A stretch of 64,000 bases of DNA from NCBI GenBank assembly GCA_039566865.1, contig CM076943.1, forward strand, positions 20,990,501 through 21,054,500, read 5' to 3'. Shown here piece after piece: positions 44,801-56,900 of this stretch. The notes below the pieces were generated by a model. It saw only the letters and a list, made by a program, of their open reading frames with translations, was not told where the DNA came from and did no database searches. The stretch comes from Aurelia coerulea (taxonomy: Eukaryota > Cnidaria > Scyphozoa > Semaeostomeae > Ulmaridae). How positions within the stretch are numbered: position 1 is the first letter of the stretch; every line of letters begins with the position of its first letter. The translations under genes were made by a program, and so were the position numbers.

Positions 44801-46914
44801 ACCGGGCGGCAGACCCCCGTTCATCCACAAGTCATGTACCCCCCCTCCGGGCTTGCTATTAACAAGCTAAGATAAATCAAGGAGCATTTTTCCCCATGCC
44901 TTCAAATAAGACTTCATGTCAATAACATGGTTAAATCCATCCAATCTGAAATTGAATCCGCAGATCACACACTTTGGGGAAAAGACCTGATTGCACAGGG
45001 ACTCTGGACTAAGAGGCAGCGATGGCAGTATTTGTTTTCGTTTCAAATTCTCTCGGTCGGCGACCTATTGTTCATCATTATCGCCTATATTAGCCCAAAG
45101 TTAGCCCGATATACGAAGTGACACCAGCTTTAGTACCTAAGCTATCTATCAGTAAAACTATGTGCATTTTTGGTGGCAATGTAATTAATGTTCGTTTCAG
45201 GGGTGGCACCAGGGGAGGGCTAGGGGGGGCTACAGCCCCCTCGTCGGAAGCACCTAGCCCCCCCGTCGGAGGACATTTTGGGTTGTTGTCGGAGGAAATT
45301 TGGCAAAATGACCTATAAAAACTGCATTTTCTAGCCATTTTAGCCCCCCTGTCGGAAGCTCCAGCCCCTCTGTCGGAAGATTCCTGTTGCCACCCCTGGT
45401 TCGTTTGGTTACGTTTTTTTTATGTTAATGACTGTTGTCATCGTCTCCTGCTCACCGTAGTACAGTATTGCCTTTGTAGTGTAATTAAAGTAGTTCGTGC
45501 ATAGTGCGTCAATGTAGAGTTTAGGCTAGATTATTTAAATCAATATATTCTAGTAATAGAAGCAAAAGGTCCAGCCTTGATACAATGGTCATACTCCAGC
45601 GATTGAGTTTGCGAGAAAACATTTTGGGGCCTGGGAACGAGATTGGAAACCTATCACTATTGCAAGCAATCCAAAATTTGTTAGATTCTTCTGAATATCG
45701 ACAAATTTCGCTCATTTTAGACTCGTTTCTACTACCCATTCTGCACATGACATTCTGTATCTCCTTCCTTTCATTTGACAAGTTCCAGCTTTTATGATCG
45801 ATTTGAATTATTTCTAAGGTTCTCAAAGATGGATACTGGAAAAAGCGAGGCGTGACACAGAACAGAATTGACTCGAGGCTGAAGATTCTTGAAGGTGAGT
45901 GAGTGCTCCTTTAATATTTCAGATTGAAACTCAGCAATGGCCTGTAAGTAACCGAATAACCTTGAAATAACTGATGTGATCCCTCTAACGACAAGATGTT
46001 ATCCACGCAGAATACTGAATAATGGACTTGCCAAGTCCTGAATAACCTCTACTTTACTGATGTCATCCCTGCAACGCCACGATGTTATCCCTGTACGGCA
46101 CTGCTTGCTATCCCTGTAAGTAACTGAATAGCCCCTCCCTTATTGATGTGAGCCCTCCAACGACATCAGGTAAGCCCTATAATTTACTGAATAGCCCCAA
46201 ATTTACTAAGGCAATGCTGCAATGACACTATGTTCCCCTCTAATTTACTGTGTGTTAGCCCTGTAAATAATTGAATAGCCTCAAATTTACTGCATGTGAT
46301 CCCTCCAATGACATCATGCGATCTCTCTATCGCACTGGACAACCGCTGCCTTACTGAGCAGCCTCTACACTACTGCACAGATTTTCTCCAGGGTGATGTT
46401 TAGAAGGCTCTGGGCTTTTTGGTAAGGTAGCGTAACGTCATCATTCACACTGAGATTATTTTCTATAAACCAAGTTAAATTTAAACCAATTAAATGCATT
46501 TCATTACCCTCTGTACCAGAGCCTATAAAACTATATAATATAGCCTCTGGTACGCTGAGTAGCATTCAATTTGTTGGACTGACCATGAGCGATAGGACAC
46601 AAAGTGTGTGAAAACTTTCTTGGTAGCGAGCCGCCTTAACCAATTGTTTTGTGTGTGTTTTTACCTAATTTTTCCTTGGTAATGAGCCACCTTATTGCTG
46701 TTTCGTCATTTTGAAATTTTCGGTAGTGAACCACCTTAAGTGCAGATCCACGTTAATCAAAAACCTCCAGAGGAAAAAATGTATCCAGAGGAACAGCAAC
46801 GATTCAATTCTCCTATTCTTTGTATTGTCGTTATCATCCAATCAGATGCACGACAGCCTTCCTTTAAATAAGTAGCACTCATACTTTTTGTTCTTTACTT
46901 TTACAGACAAGTAG
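41893..46914 (+). CDS. Pesticin/T4-type lysozyme-like protein (5' part missing)
   Basis: Predicted peptidoglycan muramidase of the phage/pesticin lysozyme fold. Exons: 41893-42076, 43277-43315, 43427-43681, 45819-45894, 46907-46914; phases agree, giving about 188 codons up to TAG. Exon 1 carries PPGASGVTIGRGYDMK. In pesticin-like enzymes the Thr of VTIG and the Asp of GYD are active-site positions; the catalytic Glu lies N-terminal and must be on an exon I could not locate. Exon 3 contains ITKKQQRKLFDKTY and VLTDLKYRGDFLP, which fit the family pattern of a lysozyme core helix. Exon 4 ends in a WKKRGVTQNRIDSR segment. The first intron has a GC donor (AAG/GCGAGT). No signal peptide is visible because the 5' end is missing. 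Family assignment rests on motif reading, not a search. Similar lysozymes in animals are usually explained by transfer from bacteria or phage. Confidence 0.6.
42396..42803. mobile_element. hAT-like MITE with G/C-run ends, 408 bp
   Basis: The ends CACGGGGGG..GTTCTT / AAGAACCCCC..CCCGTG carry flanks CTCTTTCG and CTCTTTCA (7 of 8 matching). The interior repeats ACCCTTGGCTAGACC-like motifs. It lies in intron 1 of the lysozyme-like gene. Confidence 0.6.
44363..45040 (+). repeat. Direct duplication flanking a G/C-ended MITE
   Basis: A segment of about 195 bp at 44363-44559 is repeated at about 44856-45040 (both contain AAGCTAAGATAAATCAAGGA and AATAACATGGTTAAATCCAT). Between them lies a MITE-like block with CCCCGGGGAGGGGG / CCCCCCCTCCGGG ends. 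Both copies encode a similar stretch, MVKSIQS then GKDLIA, and the first copy has a stop soon after. In intron 3 of the lysozyme-like gene. Confidence 0.65.
45198..45398. mobile_element. hAT-like MITE, 201 bp (8-bp TSD)
   Basis: The ends CAGGGGTGGCACCAGG / CCTGTTGCCACCCCTG are flanked by the exact duplication GTTCGTTT at 45190-45197 and 45399-45406. The interior repeats CCCCCxGTCGGA. In intron 3 of the lysozyme-like gene. Confidence 0.75.
45935..46375 (+). repeat. Degenerate tandem repeat, period roughly 85-90 bp
   Basis: Recurring order of GATGTGATCCCTC, AACGACATCATG, TTATCCCTGTAA and ACTGAATAGCC, each copy heavily diverged. It fills most of the last intron of the lysozyme-like gene. Unit boundaries cannot be set by eye. 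Confidence 0.55.
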
Positions 46915-47120
46915 CAATAGATGTCGGAGGTGATGCAAGGAAGATGAAGAACCGTAATTAATGAACGATTTATTTTAGCTTCTTTTATTACATAAAACTG
47001 CTAACTGGCCACTCAGAGCCATTCTGATTTATCGAACACATGATCATATTAAATGAATTTGTCCAGATCTTTAACAAGGGATAGATCGTGATGGACTGTT
47101 GCATGCTGCTGTGGCATGGC

Positions 47121-47126
47121 AATAAA
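47121..47126 (+). promoter_or_regulatory. Poly(A) signal candidate of the lysozyme-like gene
   Basis: AATAAA about 207 nt after the TAG stop; another AATAAA follows at 47209-47214. Either could serve. Confidence 0.35.
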
Positions 47127-47252
47127 TCTGCAATGAATTACACAGTAAAGAGAAGAAGAAGTAAAAAGAAGTGAGTAAAAAGAAGTGAACACGTTTGGTG
47201 AGCTATGGAATAAAAAGCACGCAGCCGATATTCAAAACTGAAATGTTAATCT

Positions 47253-47535
47253 ATCAGTCAAGTCAAAGACTAACTTAGATGTGAAAATTTTTTGTTTGGT
47301 AAAATCACTCATCATTTAGACCCATAAATTGGGAAAATGCAGGAAAGAGGTTTATGTGGGACTGAGAATTCAATGTTCGATTCTGGGTTCATGATTTACT
47401 TGGCTTTATAATTTAAATTAAACACAATGTCATTATCAGAAATAGAATTTGAATCTCAATGGCTAGTAAATCATGGAGCAGAATCGAACGTGGAATTCTC
47501 GTCCCCACACCATTCCCTTACCAGCATTTTCCTAA
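47253..47535. repeat. Fold-back repeat, copy 2
   Basis: Diverged copy of 2398-2740, sharing CTATCAGTCAAGTCAAAG near the start and CATGATTTACTTGGC / GCTAGTAAATCATGGAGCAG in the middle. Lies between the lysozyme-like and transporter genes. Confidence 0.6.
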
Positions 47536-47953
47536 TATATGCATCTAAAAGACGAGTCATTATTCAGCCACGCACTTTTATTTCAAAACCCGCCAAACGT
47601 GGTAACTTTTTTTGACTCACCCTGTATTGCACGCAATGTTTCCCTTGCGACAGAGACTTCGCTCTTCGATTGATCCCCCCCCCCAATTAGCCAAACGAAT
47701 CAGATAAAACTGCAGAGGGTAGGATATTCTACCTACTGAGATTTCCCTCCTATAGACAAAGAGGGATTCTGACAAGCGTCTTCGTTGAATCACGAGTACA
47801 AAGTACGAATTGAAGCCTATGTAATGGTTGTCAAATTTCATGTGTCCTGTGAAGTGTCGTCCAATCTTTGATAGAATGTGGGTATGTTTTTGGTTCGGCA
47901 TATGTCTTCTCTTGCTCATGGAAACCTTCCTTGGGCTAGTAATAGTTTGACCG

Positions 47954-48476
47954 AGCATAGGTTCCAAATCTTTAAAGAGGCTGGTGTAAAATGCAGTGAC
48001 CTCTTTCTTTGAACTGAACGACTTCGGAGAAACTTTAGCCATTTATCTATAATTCTACCGTTGGATTTTTCTGAAATCTTCAATATTTTCAGAATCAGAG
48101 TGCTTTTCTTCTTTTCAAGAATTCAAGAAAAATTTCAAAAAAACTTAAATCCATCGTAATTTCTAAACTGTTTGACGCAACATGAAATAATGGCGAAAAA
48201 AACCATAGTTTATGGATGTCTACAATATGGTATCAAGCAAAAGTCTATCACTCTTCTGGTTTATGATTTAGAAATTTGATGACGTCACATCCTCAAATGA
48301 GTTGAAATGTAAAATACGCTGTAATTTTGAAAAATATTCAAAAGTTCTGAAAAGTCCAACGGTAGAATTATAGATAATTATCTAAAGTTTCTTTCAAGCC
48401 ATTCAATCAGAAGAGATAGGTCATAGAATTTTACACCCACCGTTTTACGCCGAGTTAAAGATTTGGAACCTATGCT
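47954..48476. mobile_element. Mutator-like MITE, subfamily A (523 bp, 9-bp TSD)
   Basis: The same ends as 1513-2036. Flanks GTTTGACCG (47945-47953) and GCTTGACCG (48477-48485) match at 8 of 9 bases. The right end is 28 bp past the stop codon of the transporter gene, so the element probably supplies part of its 3' UTR. Confidence 0.75.
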
Positions 48477-48504
48477 GCTTGACCGCAAGTTTTTCTAAAC
48501 CCTG

Positions 48505-49509
48505 CTAATCAGCATCAATTTCTTGCCTAGCTTGTAGCATTCTTCTCAGTGCAATCAAAGTTGTTGCAGCTACGATCATTCCGGCACCAAAAAGTGTACT
48601 AACTTCGGGCTTAATTCCTAAGAAGAAATACTGAAGTATAAATGCATACACGATGTCTGCATTGCGTACTAACGAGGCTGGTCCAGCGTCCTCCAACTGC
48701 AACGCCTCCGCAACGAATAGCAGATGTACAAATGATAATAAGCCAACCAATAAGACGACAGCGATACTTGCCCAATGCCATGGTACAATCAACGATTCGC
48801 CTAAAGCTGTTGAAACAATTGGTGCTATCATAATCCCTATTAAACTTGGATAGAATATAGTTACTGTTAGATCATGCTTTTGCCCTAAGATTTTATTCAG
48901 CACGTAAAATGCAGAGACGAAAATCGATGCTAATAACGCAAACGCAATCCCGATTAAACAATCTTGCTCGTCTGCTTTCGCAACATCTTCATCTGGATTA
49001 AGATTAGTTGGATACTCGGTGTGATCATTTGGATGTTTACCAAAGAATATGCTCGGCTTTGTCATGATAACTACTCCAATAAAACTCACGCAGCCGCATA
49101 GAGTATCGAATACAGTGCAGCTTACACCAAGTAATAGGAAGCTAAAAGTCATTGTGAATACTGGAGCTGTGAATTGAATAACCGTTGCATCTCCAATCGG
49201 TACTCTTTCCAATGCGAGAAAGGTAAATAGGATCTGTCCGGTGCCCGCCATTCCCATCAAACATAGCACAAAGATGTTCCGTGGTTGTCCGAATGGATGG
49301 ACGCGGCCAGCAAGCATAAAACAAAGATTAAGGACGAATACAACGATACTTCGATAAAACAGAAAAACATGTGGCGATATTTCGGTGTGTGTGGATTTGT
49401 AAGCAAACTGGACTAAACAGTTCGACATTGTGATGTAAAAGCCAGCTGCAGCCATCAATGAAAGTCCTTTGATGCGACTAAGCTTGCTTCTTTTAATTTT
49501 CTCGGCCAT
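48505..49509 (-). CDS. SLC35G1-like EamA/DMT-family transporter, intronless
   Basis: Multi-pass membrane protein of the drug/metabolite transporter superfamily; substrate unknown for this group. One uninterrupted frame of 334 residues starts at MAEKIKRSKLS (49509) and shows about ten hydrophobic segments arranged as two EamA repeats. The first repeat has SPHVFLFYRSIVVF and APVFTMTFSFLLLG (residues about 45-150). A charged loop at about 160-185 (DHTEYPTNLNPDEDVAKADE) separates it from the second repeat, with FVAEALQLEDAGPASLVRN and IVYAFILQYFFLG. Length and layout match SLC35G1-type proteins. The absence of introns is unusual beside its neighbours and may mean retroposition, though no poly(A) tract or target duplication is visible because a MITE sits at the 3' end. 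Confidence 0.85.
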   Translation of the reverse strand: MAEKIKRSKLSRIKGLSLMAAAGFYITMSNCLVQFAYKSTHTEISPHVFLFYRSIVVFVLNLCFMLAGRVHPFGQPRNIFVLCLMGMAGTGQILFTFLALERVPIGDATVIQFTAPVFTMTFSFLLLGVSCTVFDTLCGCVSFIGVVIMTKPSIFFGKHPNDHTEYPTNLNPDEDVAKADEQDCLIGIAFALLASIFVSAFYVLNKILGQKHDLTVTIFYPSLIGIMIAPIVSTALGESLIVPWHWASIAVVLLVGLLSFVHLLFVAEALQLEDAGPASLVRNADIVYAFILQYFFLGIKPEVSTLFGAGMIVAATTLIALRRMLQARQEIDAD

Positions 49510-50048
49510 CTTTAGTTTGACATTTAGCGATACTAAAACTTGTGCAAAACAGATACGAAAAACCCGCTACTCAAATCAGCACATTTAGGCCTCTCAAACT
49601 TCTGTTCTCCTCAAAGCTGAAAAATTCTTTGATACGTCCACATTTACTTCTCCGGACTTTCTTTGTCATTTTGAATGTTAAAATAGGTAACTTCGGATTT
49701 ATAGTTTGCAATACGGTATACTTTATAACTGTTATCGTATTCACATCGTTGTTTGAATCCGATAACCAGACAGAACAAAACAAATTTGTAAATAGGCCTC
49801 TGTGCTCGTACGCATGGCTGATTCGCTCATTCGACCTTGCATGGTGTATGGAGGTGCGGGTAACCGAGGGCCCAATCACTTCAAAAATCTCGCACACTTC
49901 AGTGAAATCCTAAAAATCTTCAAAAATCCCAAAATCTTCAAAATCCCATAGAAACTCCCAAAAAAATTTTGTTACTCTCAAAATCCCGGAGATAGCCCAC
50001 AACAAATGATCAAAATCTTGAAAAAATCTTTCAAAGTCTTGCATAATA

Positions 50049-50655
50049 TTGCACATTTGCAACCTTGACTCTCAAAAAGCTAGCCTGCTATATAACTCAT
50101 TTAAACTAACAAATTTTAACTATTGCCCACTCATCTGGATGTTCTGTGGAAAAACAGCCAACGATGAAGTCAATCGGGTTCATAAGCGTGCCCTGAGAGT
50201 GCTGCTAAATGATTTTGACTCCAGTTTTGAAGAACTCTTACACAGGAACGGGGAAATCACAATACATGTAAAAAATTTGCAAAAACTTATGCTAGAGGTA
50301 TACAAATGTATTACTTCTGGAAACCCTTCCTTTCTGTGGGAGTTCTTCAATAGAAAAGTGCTTCCATATAACTTAAGAATAAACGATCTCCTCCAACTTC
50401 CTAAAACCAGGACTAATAAATATGGAAACGAGTCTCTTTCGTATAGGGGTAGCATGGTTTGGAATCGGCTTCCAGACCAATATAAAGCTGCGAAAAGCGA
50501 TGATGAATTCAAAATGAAAATCAGAAGTTGGAAGGGATCCGGATGCAACTGCCGCATTTGTGTAATATAGCTTAATTTAATTTCAGACATTGTAAATAGG
50601 GTAGAGTTGGCCTCTATTAGCATTAGCTATCTCTCTAGCCAACCGTAAATAAATT

Positions 50656-50716
<61 letters not shown>
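50049..50716 (+). mobile_element. LINE 3' tail, family B, with TTA-repeat end
   Basis: ORF 50049-50570 contains FNYCPLIWMFCG, VHKRALRVLLNDF and YRGSMVWNRLPDQYK, the conserved C-terminal reverse transcriptase region, ending CNCRICVI. A (TTA)n tract at 50657-50715 forms the tail. 5'-truncated. A shorter copy of the same family is at 56090-56480. Confidence 0.8.
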
Positions 50717-50717
<1 letters not shown>

Positions 50718-50899
50718 CATGCAACCTGGAGCCCTTTTCGTATCCTCGAGGAATATTGTGCTGAGGGTAGTGCAGAGGAAACACTAGGATATTCTAAGCT
50801 AATTTTCAATGTAGCGGTGATATGATTTGAAATTGAATATGATGAATTTAACAAATTCAAAAAAGTATGTAAACACAAAGACTTCGTCAAGAAACATTA

Positions 50900-51880
50900 A
50901 GTCAGCAAACACTAAATGCAACGAACTCTACAATAACTACAAATATGTACAATGACTAATGGTTATGAGGCTACGAAAAGATGATGGCAAAAATTAATTT
51001 TCTTATTGCAGAAAACGCGTAATGTTCATGGCAAATGATTTAAAAAACGGCATTTGGTCAAAGCAGAAAGTAAAATGAAAAGTGGCATGCACTGGTCCAT
51101 TCAACTGCAAACATAAGAACTTTTTTACTCCTGCTAGACCTGATATACCTTGTGTAAGGAAACGGAAATCTCAAAATTTGATATCAAAAGGGAAAATCTT
51201 AAAACATTTTTGCCTGACAGCAAAAAGCTTCCATAGTTTTATCAATTTGCCATTTCTGCGGCATGCAAGGTCCGCTTTGATTGTGAATAATACAATTTGC
51301 TAATTTTGATACAATTATTAAACTTATTACAAAGCTTATCATTATTTTTAAGCTCAATGAGTCTCAGAAAAAAGTGTGCAGATTTGGTTGGATCTGGTGA
51401 TGAAAATTTAGCTGTAATAAATCTAGTGACAAGGTAGACTCAGTCCACTCATCCCGATGTTTTCACTCCATTCCATTTTTACAGTACGATCACTGCAGCG
51501 GAAACACGTTGTTGCACGGGAGCATAACATGTCGTCCGTTCAAACAATAACAATTCAATTCAATTTCAAATATGTTGTTGTTGTTGTAACCGGGTATTGA
51601 GTCTAGAGACAAGGCCGGTGTTGCGAAAAATGAATTTTGGGATGTGGCTTATTCGAGGGGGGCCATATCAAATAATAAGGCAGATATTTGATGGCATACT
51701 GCGATTCTAACTGATCAAGTTATGAAGAAAAGTGAAAAATATATCAATTTTGAAGTATAGTTCACAGGAAATGACAAATCAAAAATATAACATTGAACTA
51801 TAAAGACAATAAATATGATGGTAAGACATAAAATGTATACAATTGTGTAAAACTCACATCATTGTGGAACTCAAATACCC
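50900..51880. other. No gene seen
   Basis: AT-rich sequence with short frames only. A GTTGTTGTTGTTGT tract lies at 51571. A pogo/Tigger-like terminus (CGCTTAATCGAGGGTTTACGG followed by TA) lies at about 51899-51921, preceded by a C run. Confidence 0.4.
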
Positions 51881-51947
51881 CCCCCCCCAAGGGAGGTGGC
51901 GCTTAATCGAGGGTTTACGGTATTAACATTTCATTTTTCAACTCTCA

Positions 51948-52399
51948 AATAGCCCATGTTCTAGAGACCACTTGGAAAGGAAAGTGCTCTGTGTAACGAA
52001 GCGCTAATCCGTGTTCAGAAATTTTCTTCAGAATCTGAAGAAAAATTAGCATATGCAACTAATAATTCGTATAATTACTATTTGTTTTGTTATCAGAAAG
52101 AAAAGCCTGTCTCATGCGAAGAACTCACATTACAATACAAAGAATAAGAGAGTTGAATGCCTGCTAATCCTATTGACTTTTTACGACCGTACAAAGTGAT
52201 AACGATCAGCCCTCGTTTGTTTCAAACACACATATTCACAAAGACACCCGTTGTGTTTGTCACTGATTTCATTGCAGCCAATCAGATGTGTGAAAGAATG
52301 CTCTTAATTATTTTGCAATTAAATTCATCGTCTGAACACGGATTGGCGCTCCGTTGCACAGACCACTTTCCTTTCCAAGTGGTCTGGAACACAGGCTAG
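51948..52399. mobile_element. Fold-back MITE, ~450 bp
   Basis: The left arm has AGACCACTTGGAAAGGAAAG and the right arm CTTTCCTTTCCAAGTGGTCT; the outer ends are TAGCCCATGTTC and GAACACAGGCTAG. Arms of about 65 bp also share the GAACACGGATT / AATCCGTGTTC segment. The target duplication is weak (CTCTCAAA vs GTCTCATA). Confidence 0.6.
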
Positions 52400-52794
52400 T
52401 CTCATATTGCGATGTCTTTGTTATACCCACCAGATTATGAAAGGTTGCGCTCTAATTAGTCAATCTAATTGGTGAATGGTGAATCATTCGAGACGCGTTC
52501 TAATTGCAGCGCAATGCAATGGAGCGTGGCTGGGGGAGTGAAGGAAGCTACTATATCTACAAAATTAGACCTTAAATATCACACAAAATTAATTCGATGA
52601 TAAGGTTATATTTTGGCAATGTTCAGGATACAGTCACACATCTTTTTGTACGCCCAAGCGTCCCCCTTTAACCTCTTATGACGTATGCCTATAACATAAA
52701 GTTACAAGGATAATCTGATTTGAAAAGTAAAAGCATCTTAAAGTTGAATCGAACAGAATTGAAATTAAGTAATAATGGAAAAGGATTGGAATTA

Positions 52795-53037
52795 TCAGTA
52801 CAACCAAAGTACACCAAAGGGCAGAATAAGCTCTAACCAAAAGTACTCCAAAACTAGATGACAAAAATCGTTGTTGGCTGTTGAAACTTGATCTCGGAAG
52901 ATCTCCAAGCGAGGAGGTTTAAAAACTGACAGGAATTTGAGTTTAGACCTAAGAAAAGGGGTTTGTCCTGATTGATGCCTATATGCCAATAATGGAATAA
53001 GAAATACAACGATAGCTAAAAACATCGTTCTTTCCAT
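52795..53037 (-). CDS. Small ORF with hydrophobic N-terminus, doubtful
   Basis: An 80-codon frame starting MERTMFLAIVVFLIPLLAYR, followed by basic and then hydrophobic stretches. It could be a signal-peptide exon or chance. No downstream exon, poly(A) signal or homologue is recognised. The nearest genes are the transporter (3.5 kb away) and the MELK-like gene, which runs on the same strand and whose final exon I did not find. Confidence 0.15.
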   Translation of the reverse strand: MERTMFLAIVVFLIPLLAYRHQSGQTPFLRSKLKFLSVFKPPRLEIFRDQVSTANNDFCHLVLEYFWLELILPFGVLWLY

Positions 53038-53983
53038 TTACTGGGCTACCAAAGAAAAAACTTAACGAGCTAGATCATCACTAGCTCTTCGAGATTGAGA
53101 GCTAGGGACAAATACTTTTTTCACCGTTTATTTGAAAGGCTTGGTTATATTTTGAGATGCTGAATGGAGACTTTAAGCTATGATTGCCGTCCGAAAACCA
53201 CATTGAAAATGAATTTCGAATCCTACATTTCTCATTTAGAGTGAAATGATCGCCATCCTTTTCCAGTCAATATTTGTAGAAATTTTTAGATGGATAAGAA
53301 CTCGTCTGTGGAAGTCCATTGTTTGCAAAATGATTGATATCTGCTCCTTATTCCAATTGTGTGCTATGCTCCTAAGGGAATATGAATTCGCCTTTTTTCC
53401 TACCTTCCAAAACATGGACTGGAAAAGAACAGGAAAGTCTGAGAAATGAATGAATTGCCAAACTTTTGAAGCTGGTTTTTGGAAGGGTATATCTTAAACT
53501 GACCAAGCAACATCATAAACGAAGCCCTTTAGCCACATGCTGAACATTGTTTGAGCTCATAACTTCTGCTTTCTTGAAGCTAGCTGGTTAAGTTATTTGG
53601 GTTACACAATATATAGTTTCCAGGAGCATTTTAGTTACACTGGAAAGACTAAGTGAAGCAAAGGTCATGACAAGCGATGGACATAAAATGTAGGCATCAT
53701 AGCAATAGAGCGACTACGATGGGCAAAGAAACCATTGTTTGCTTTCAGTGTTTTAAATGTTATATTCTAATTGTTTTTTACTTTGTTAAACGAATCAGAA
53801 ATCCCTGTTAGCTTTCGCAAAACCCACATGATATGCCAAGGCACTTTCCGCGAATTCACCAGCAAACTGAACTGACGTTTGACCACGATGATATAACAGA
53901 ACGTAACTCAGTAAATAAATGCAACGAAAATAGGGTAGCTTTCACAATTAACTTCGAAAGGAATACAGGAAATGCATACTTAC

Positions 53984-56900
53984 CGACCATATTTTCCAGA
54001 CCAGGAACAGAGCAAATCTCTAACTCAAAAGATAGCTTACTTCCCTTGCCGTCGTCCCCTTTGCATTTGAATAAAAAGCTGCAAAAAATTGAAAGACAGT
54101 CGCATTATATCGAAATGATTTTAACAAGACAATTTTACTAACATTTGGAACTCACTCAGTGGATTGGTCCTGGAATAATAATCAGCACCGCGAAGCAATG
54201 AGTAACAACACAGACACCGGGATCAATGTAAATGGCAGTTACTTACTTCTTGGGATGGAATGCCTTTGACATAATTTTCGGTACATTCTAATAATTCTAC
54301 TTTTTTGAAATCTTCGATATTTTCAGAATTACAGGGCTTGTCAAGAATCCAAGAGAATTATTGAAAAAACAGAGCAAGAAACCATTTTAAAGGAAATCAT
54401 AATTTATTGATGTCTGTTAAGAAATATCAATTACAAGTCTTTCCAATTTAATAACATCATATCCTCAAATGAGTAGAAAAATAGAATACGCTGAAATTTC
54501 GAATATAGGCCTCGGTTAAAGTTATCAGAAAAGTCAAATGGTAGAATTAAAGCAAAAGATGCAACGTTTCTCTCAAGCCAGTCAATCAGAATAAAGAAGG
54601 AACAGCCATTTACACTCCTTTAAAGATGCATGAGTAACAAGTGTAAACAACTGTTCGGTTTGAAGTAATGAAAAACATGAATTATCTGACTAAAAAGTGA
54701 GTAGATTACAAAATTGCCTGTTCGAGTCCCTTCACAAATGTGCTTACAAAGACATACTAACTTTAATCAACATGGGGCTCAAATCTTTAAAAAGGTCGGT
54801 GTAAAATTCTATCACAGTTTTCTTTGAAATAAATGGCTTGGAGGGAATTTAGGGTTTTTTGCTGTAAATCTGCCGTGGAAATTTATTGATACCTTGATTA
54901 GTTTCAAAATGGCGGCATTTATTAAATTTGAGGCTATGACGTCATCAAATTTCTAAATCCTAAACTAGAAAAGCTACAGATTTCTGCTTGCCACCATATT
55001 GTAAACCTTCATAAACTATGGTTTTCTTGAAGGTTATATCATTTTGCCTCGATTGGTTTAGGATTTACGATCATTTCAATTTTTTCAAAATTTTCGATGA
55101 ATAATTTCGAAAAAAATTAAATTGCTGCCATTTTGAAAAAAATCAATACATCAAAATATTTCCACGGTAGATTTACAGCAAAGTACCATAAGTTCCTTCA
55201 AAACCATTCAATTCAAAGAAAAATGTCATAGAATTTTACACCCACCTTATTAAAGATTTGAAAGATTTGAGCCCTATGCTACTTTAATCACTGTACAGGA
55301 ATAAATAGCACGAAAACCACCATAAACTGAGTACTACTTTTTTTAACTGATACCCAGAAGGCATACCAAGCAAATGAGAACGTCTGATTTCATTCTCCTT
55401 ATCAGACACATTGGACGAGGGTAAAATGCAGAATTCAATTCAATAAAGCAAATGTTCCATGAGCTTCATTTCTGTTTCTGGACATACGCTCCTACTTCTG
55501 TGTCGGTACACCAGCAGACGCATCATGAAGGCCTTGTCACTTGATTGGTCATATTGCGAAAATGTTTGGAAAGCTAAAAGGTTCAAAAGAAAGTAACAAT
55601 ATTAAAGAGAAGTATTTTGCATACTTTTCTGAGCTGTCAATGCTATTGAGTTTTCCTCTGCTCCTCAAATGTGAGAGTACTCGATCCAATTCACATCGTA
55701 CTTCGCTAGCTGTCTTTGTCGAGGTGCTGTTCACTTTGTAAATTGCCTGTAAAAGGAAGGGTGAGCTTTTAATGATCATAGTCACTTGGGTTATAATTTG
55801 AGCCTTAGAAGGACAACTTTCATCAGGCTATAGAATAGAACGAATAACGCAAGGACGTTACCTTCTATCTAAAGATAAAGATTAAGGCTGCAAAGATTTT
55901 CTAGGATAGTGTTCTTCCTACAGTAGAGATCCTCAGATTAGAATCAACATCTTCAGATTTAGGTTATTTTCAATAAAACAATAGTTATTGTTAAATCTAT
56001 TGTGCTGAAAGAAAAGCAGAGTCTCGATTTCTTATAAAGCGGTTTCTTATACACAGCATCTCATCCTCCTCGCATAAGGAATGCTCAATCTATCAATGAG
56101 TTTAAGAAAAAAATTAAAAGTTGGAATGGCGCTGACTGCTCATGCAGATTATGTAGGACGTTTATACCACAACTTGGATTTTTGTGATACCATGATTTGA
56201 TACAGCTTCCATTTCATATTTCGGACATTCGGATTTTTAACAGCTCGGATTTTTATATTACTACGTTTTTAATTCTGTTTTGAAATTTTATACCTTGTAT
56301 TTGAAATCTTATTTATTTAATCATGTATATATATATTTCTTGGACTTGTATTAGTTTTTAGCAGTTGGCTTGGATTAGCTAGTTTAGTGATTATTTCTAA
56401 TTTTTACTGTACATAGCTATGTAGCGCCAACTTTAAATAAATTGATTATTATTATTATCATTATTATTATTATTATTATCACAGGATTCTTGTACTTCCA
56501 AACAACCCCAGAAAGCCCTTTGCATTGACAATAGGGGACAATTGCGGACCAAAATATCATAAGAGTTAGACATAAAATAGTCTTTGATGAAACTGACTAC
56601 TTTAATTAATGTCGTTTATGAACGTAAACGTGAAGTTACGGTCAGGGCATGAAAACCCACCCGACCATGCGACCGGGCGGTCGCAGGAAATTTTCCATGC
56701 ATAATGTCCTGCAGGAAATTGTTCAAAATATAACCTATTCATTCATGCTCTGATGCTGATTTGTTGGTAAAAATGGAAAGGGTAATGTATGAATTCAAGC
56801 AAAATTAACTGATCTGGATTGCTTCTCATTTACCAGTTATATTTGCAGTGTATAACAACAAATGTGACATCAGTAAAGAAATCAACTGAACACAATCATA

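Noticed and set aside
47617..48042. 141-codon minus ORF as a gene
   Set aside because: Its first part lies inside the Mutator-like MITE, it overlaps no splice signals, and the composition is not protein-like.
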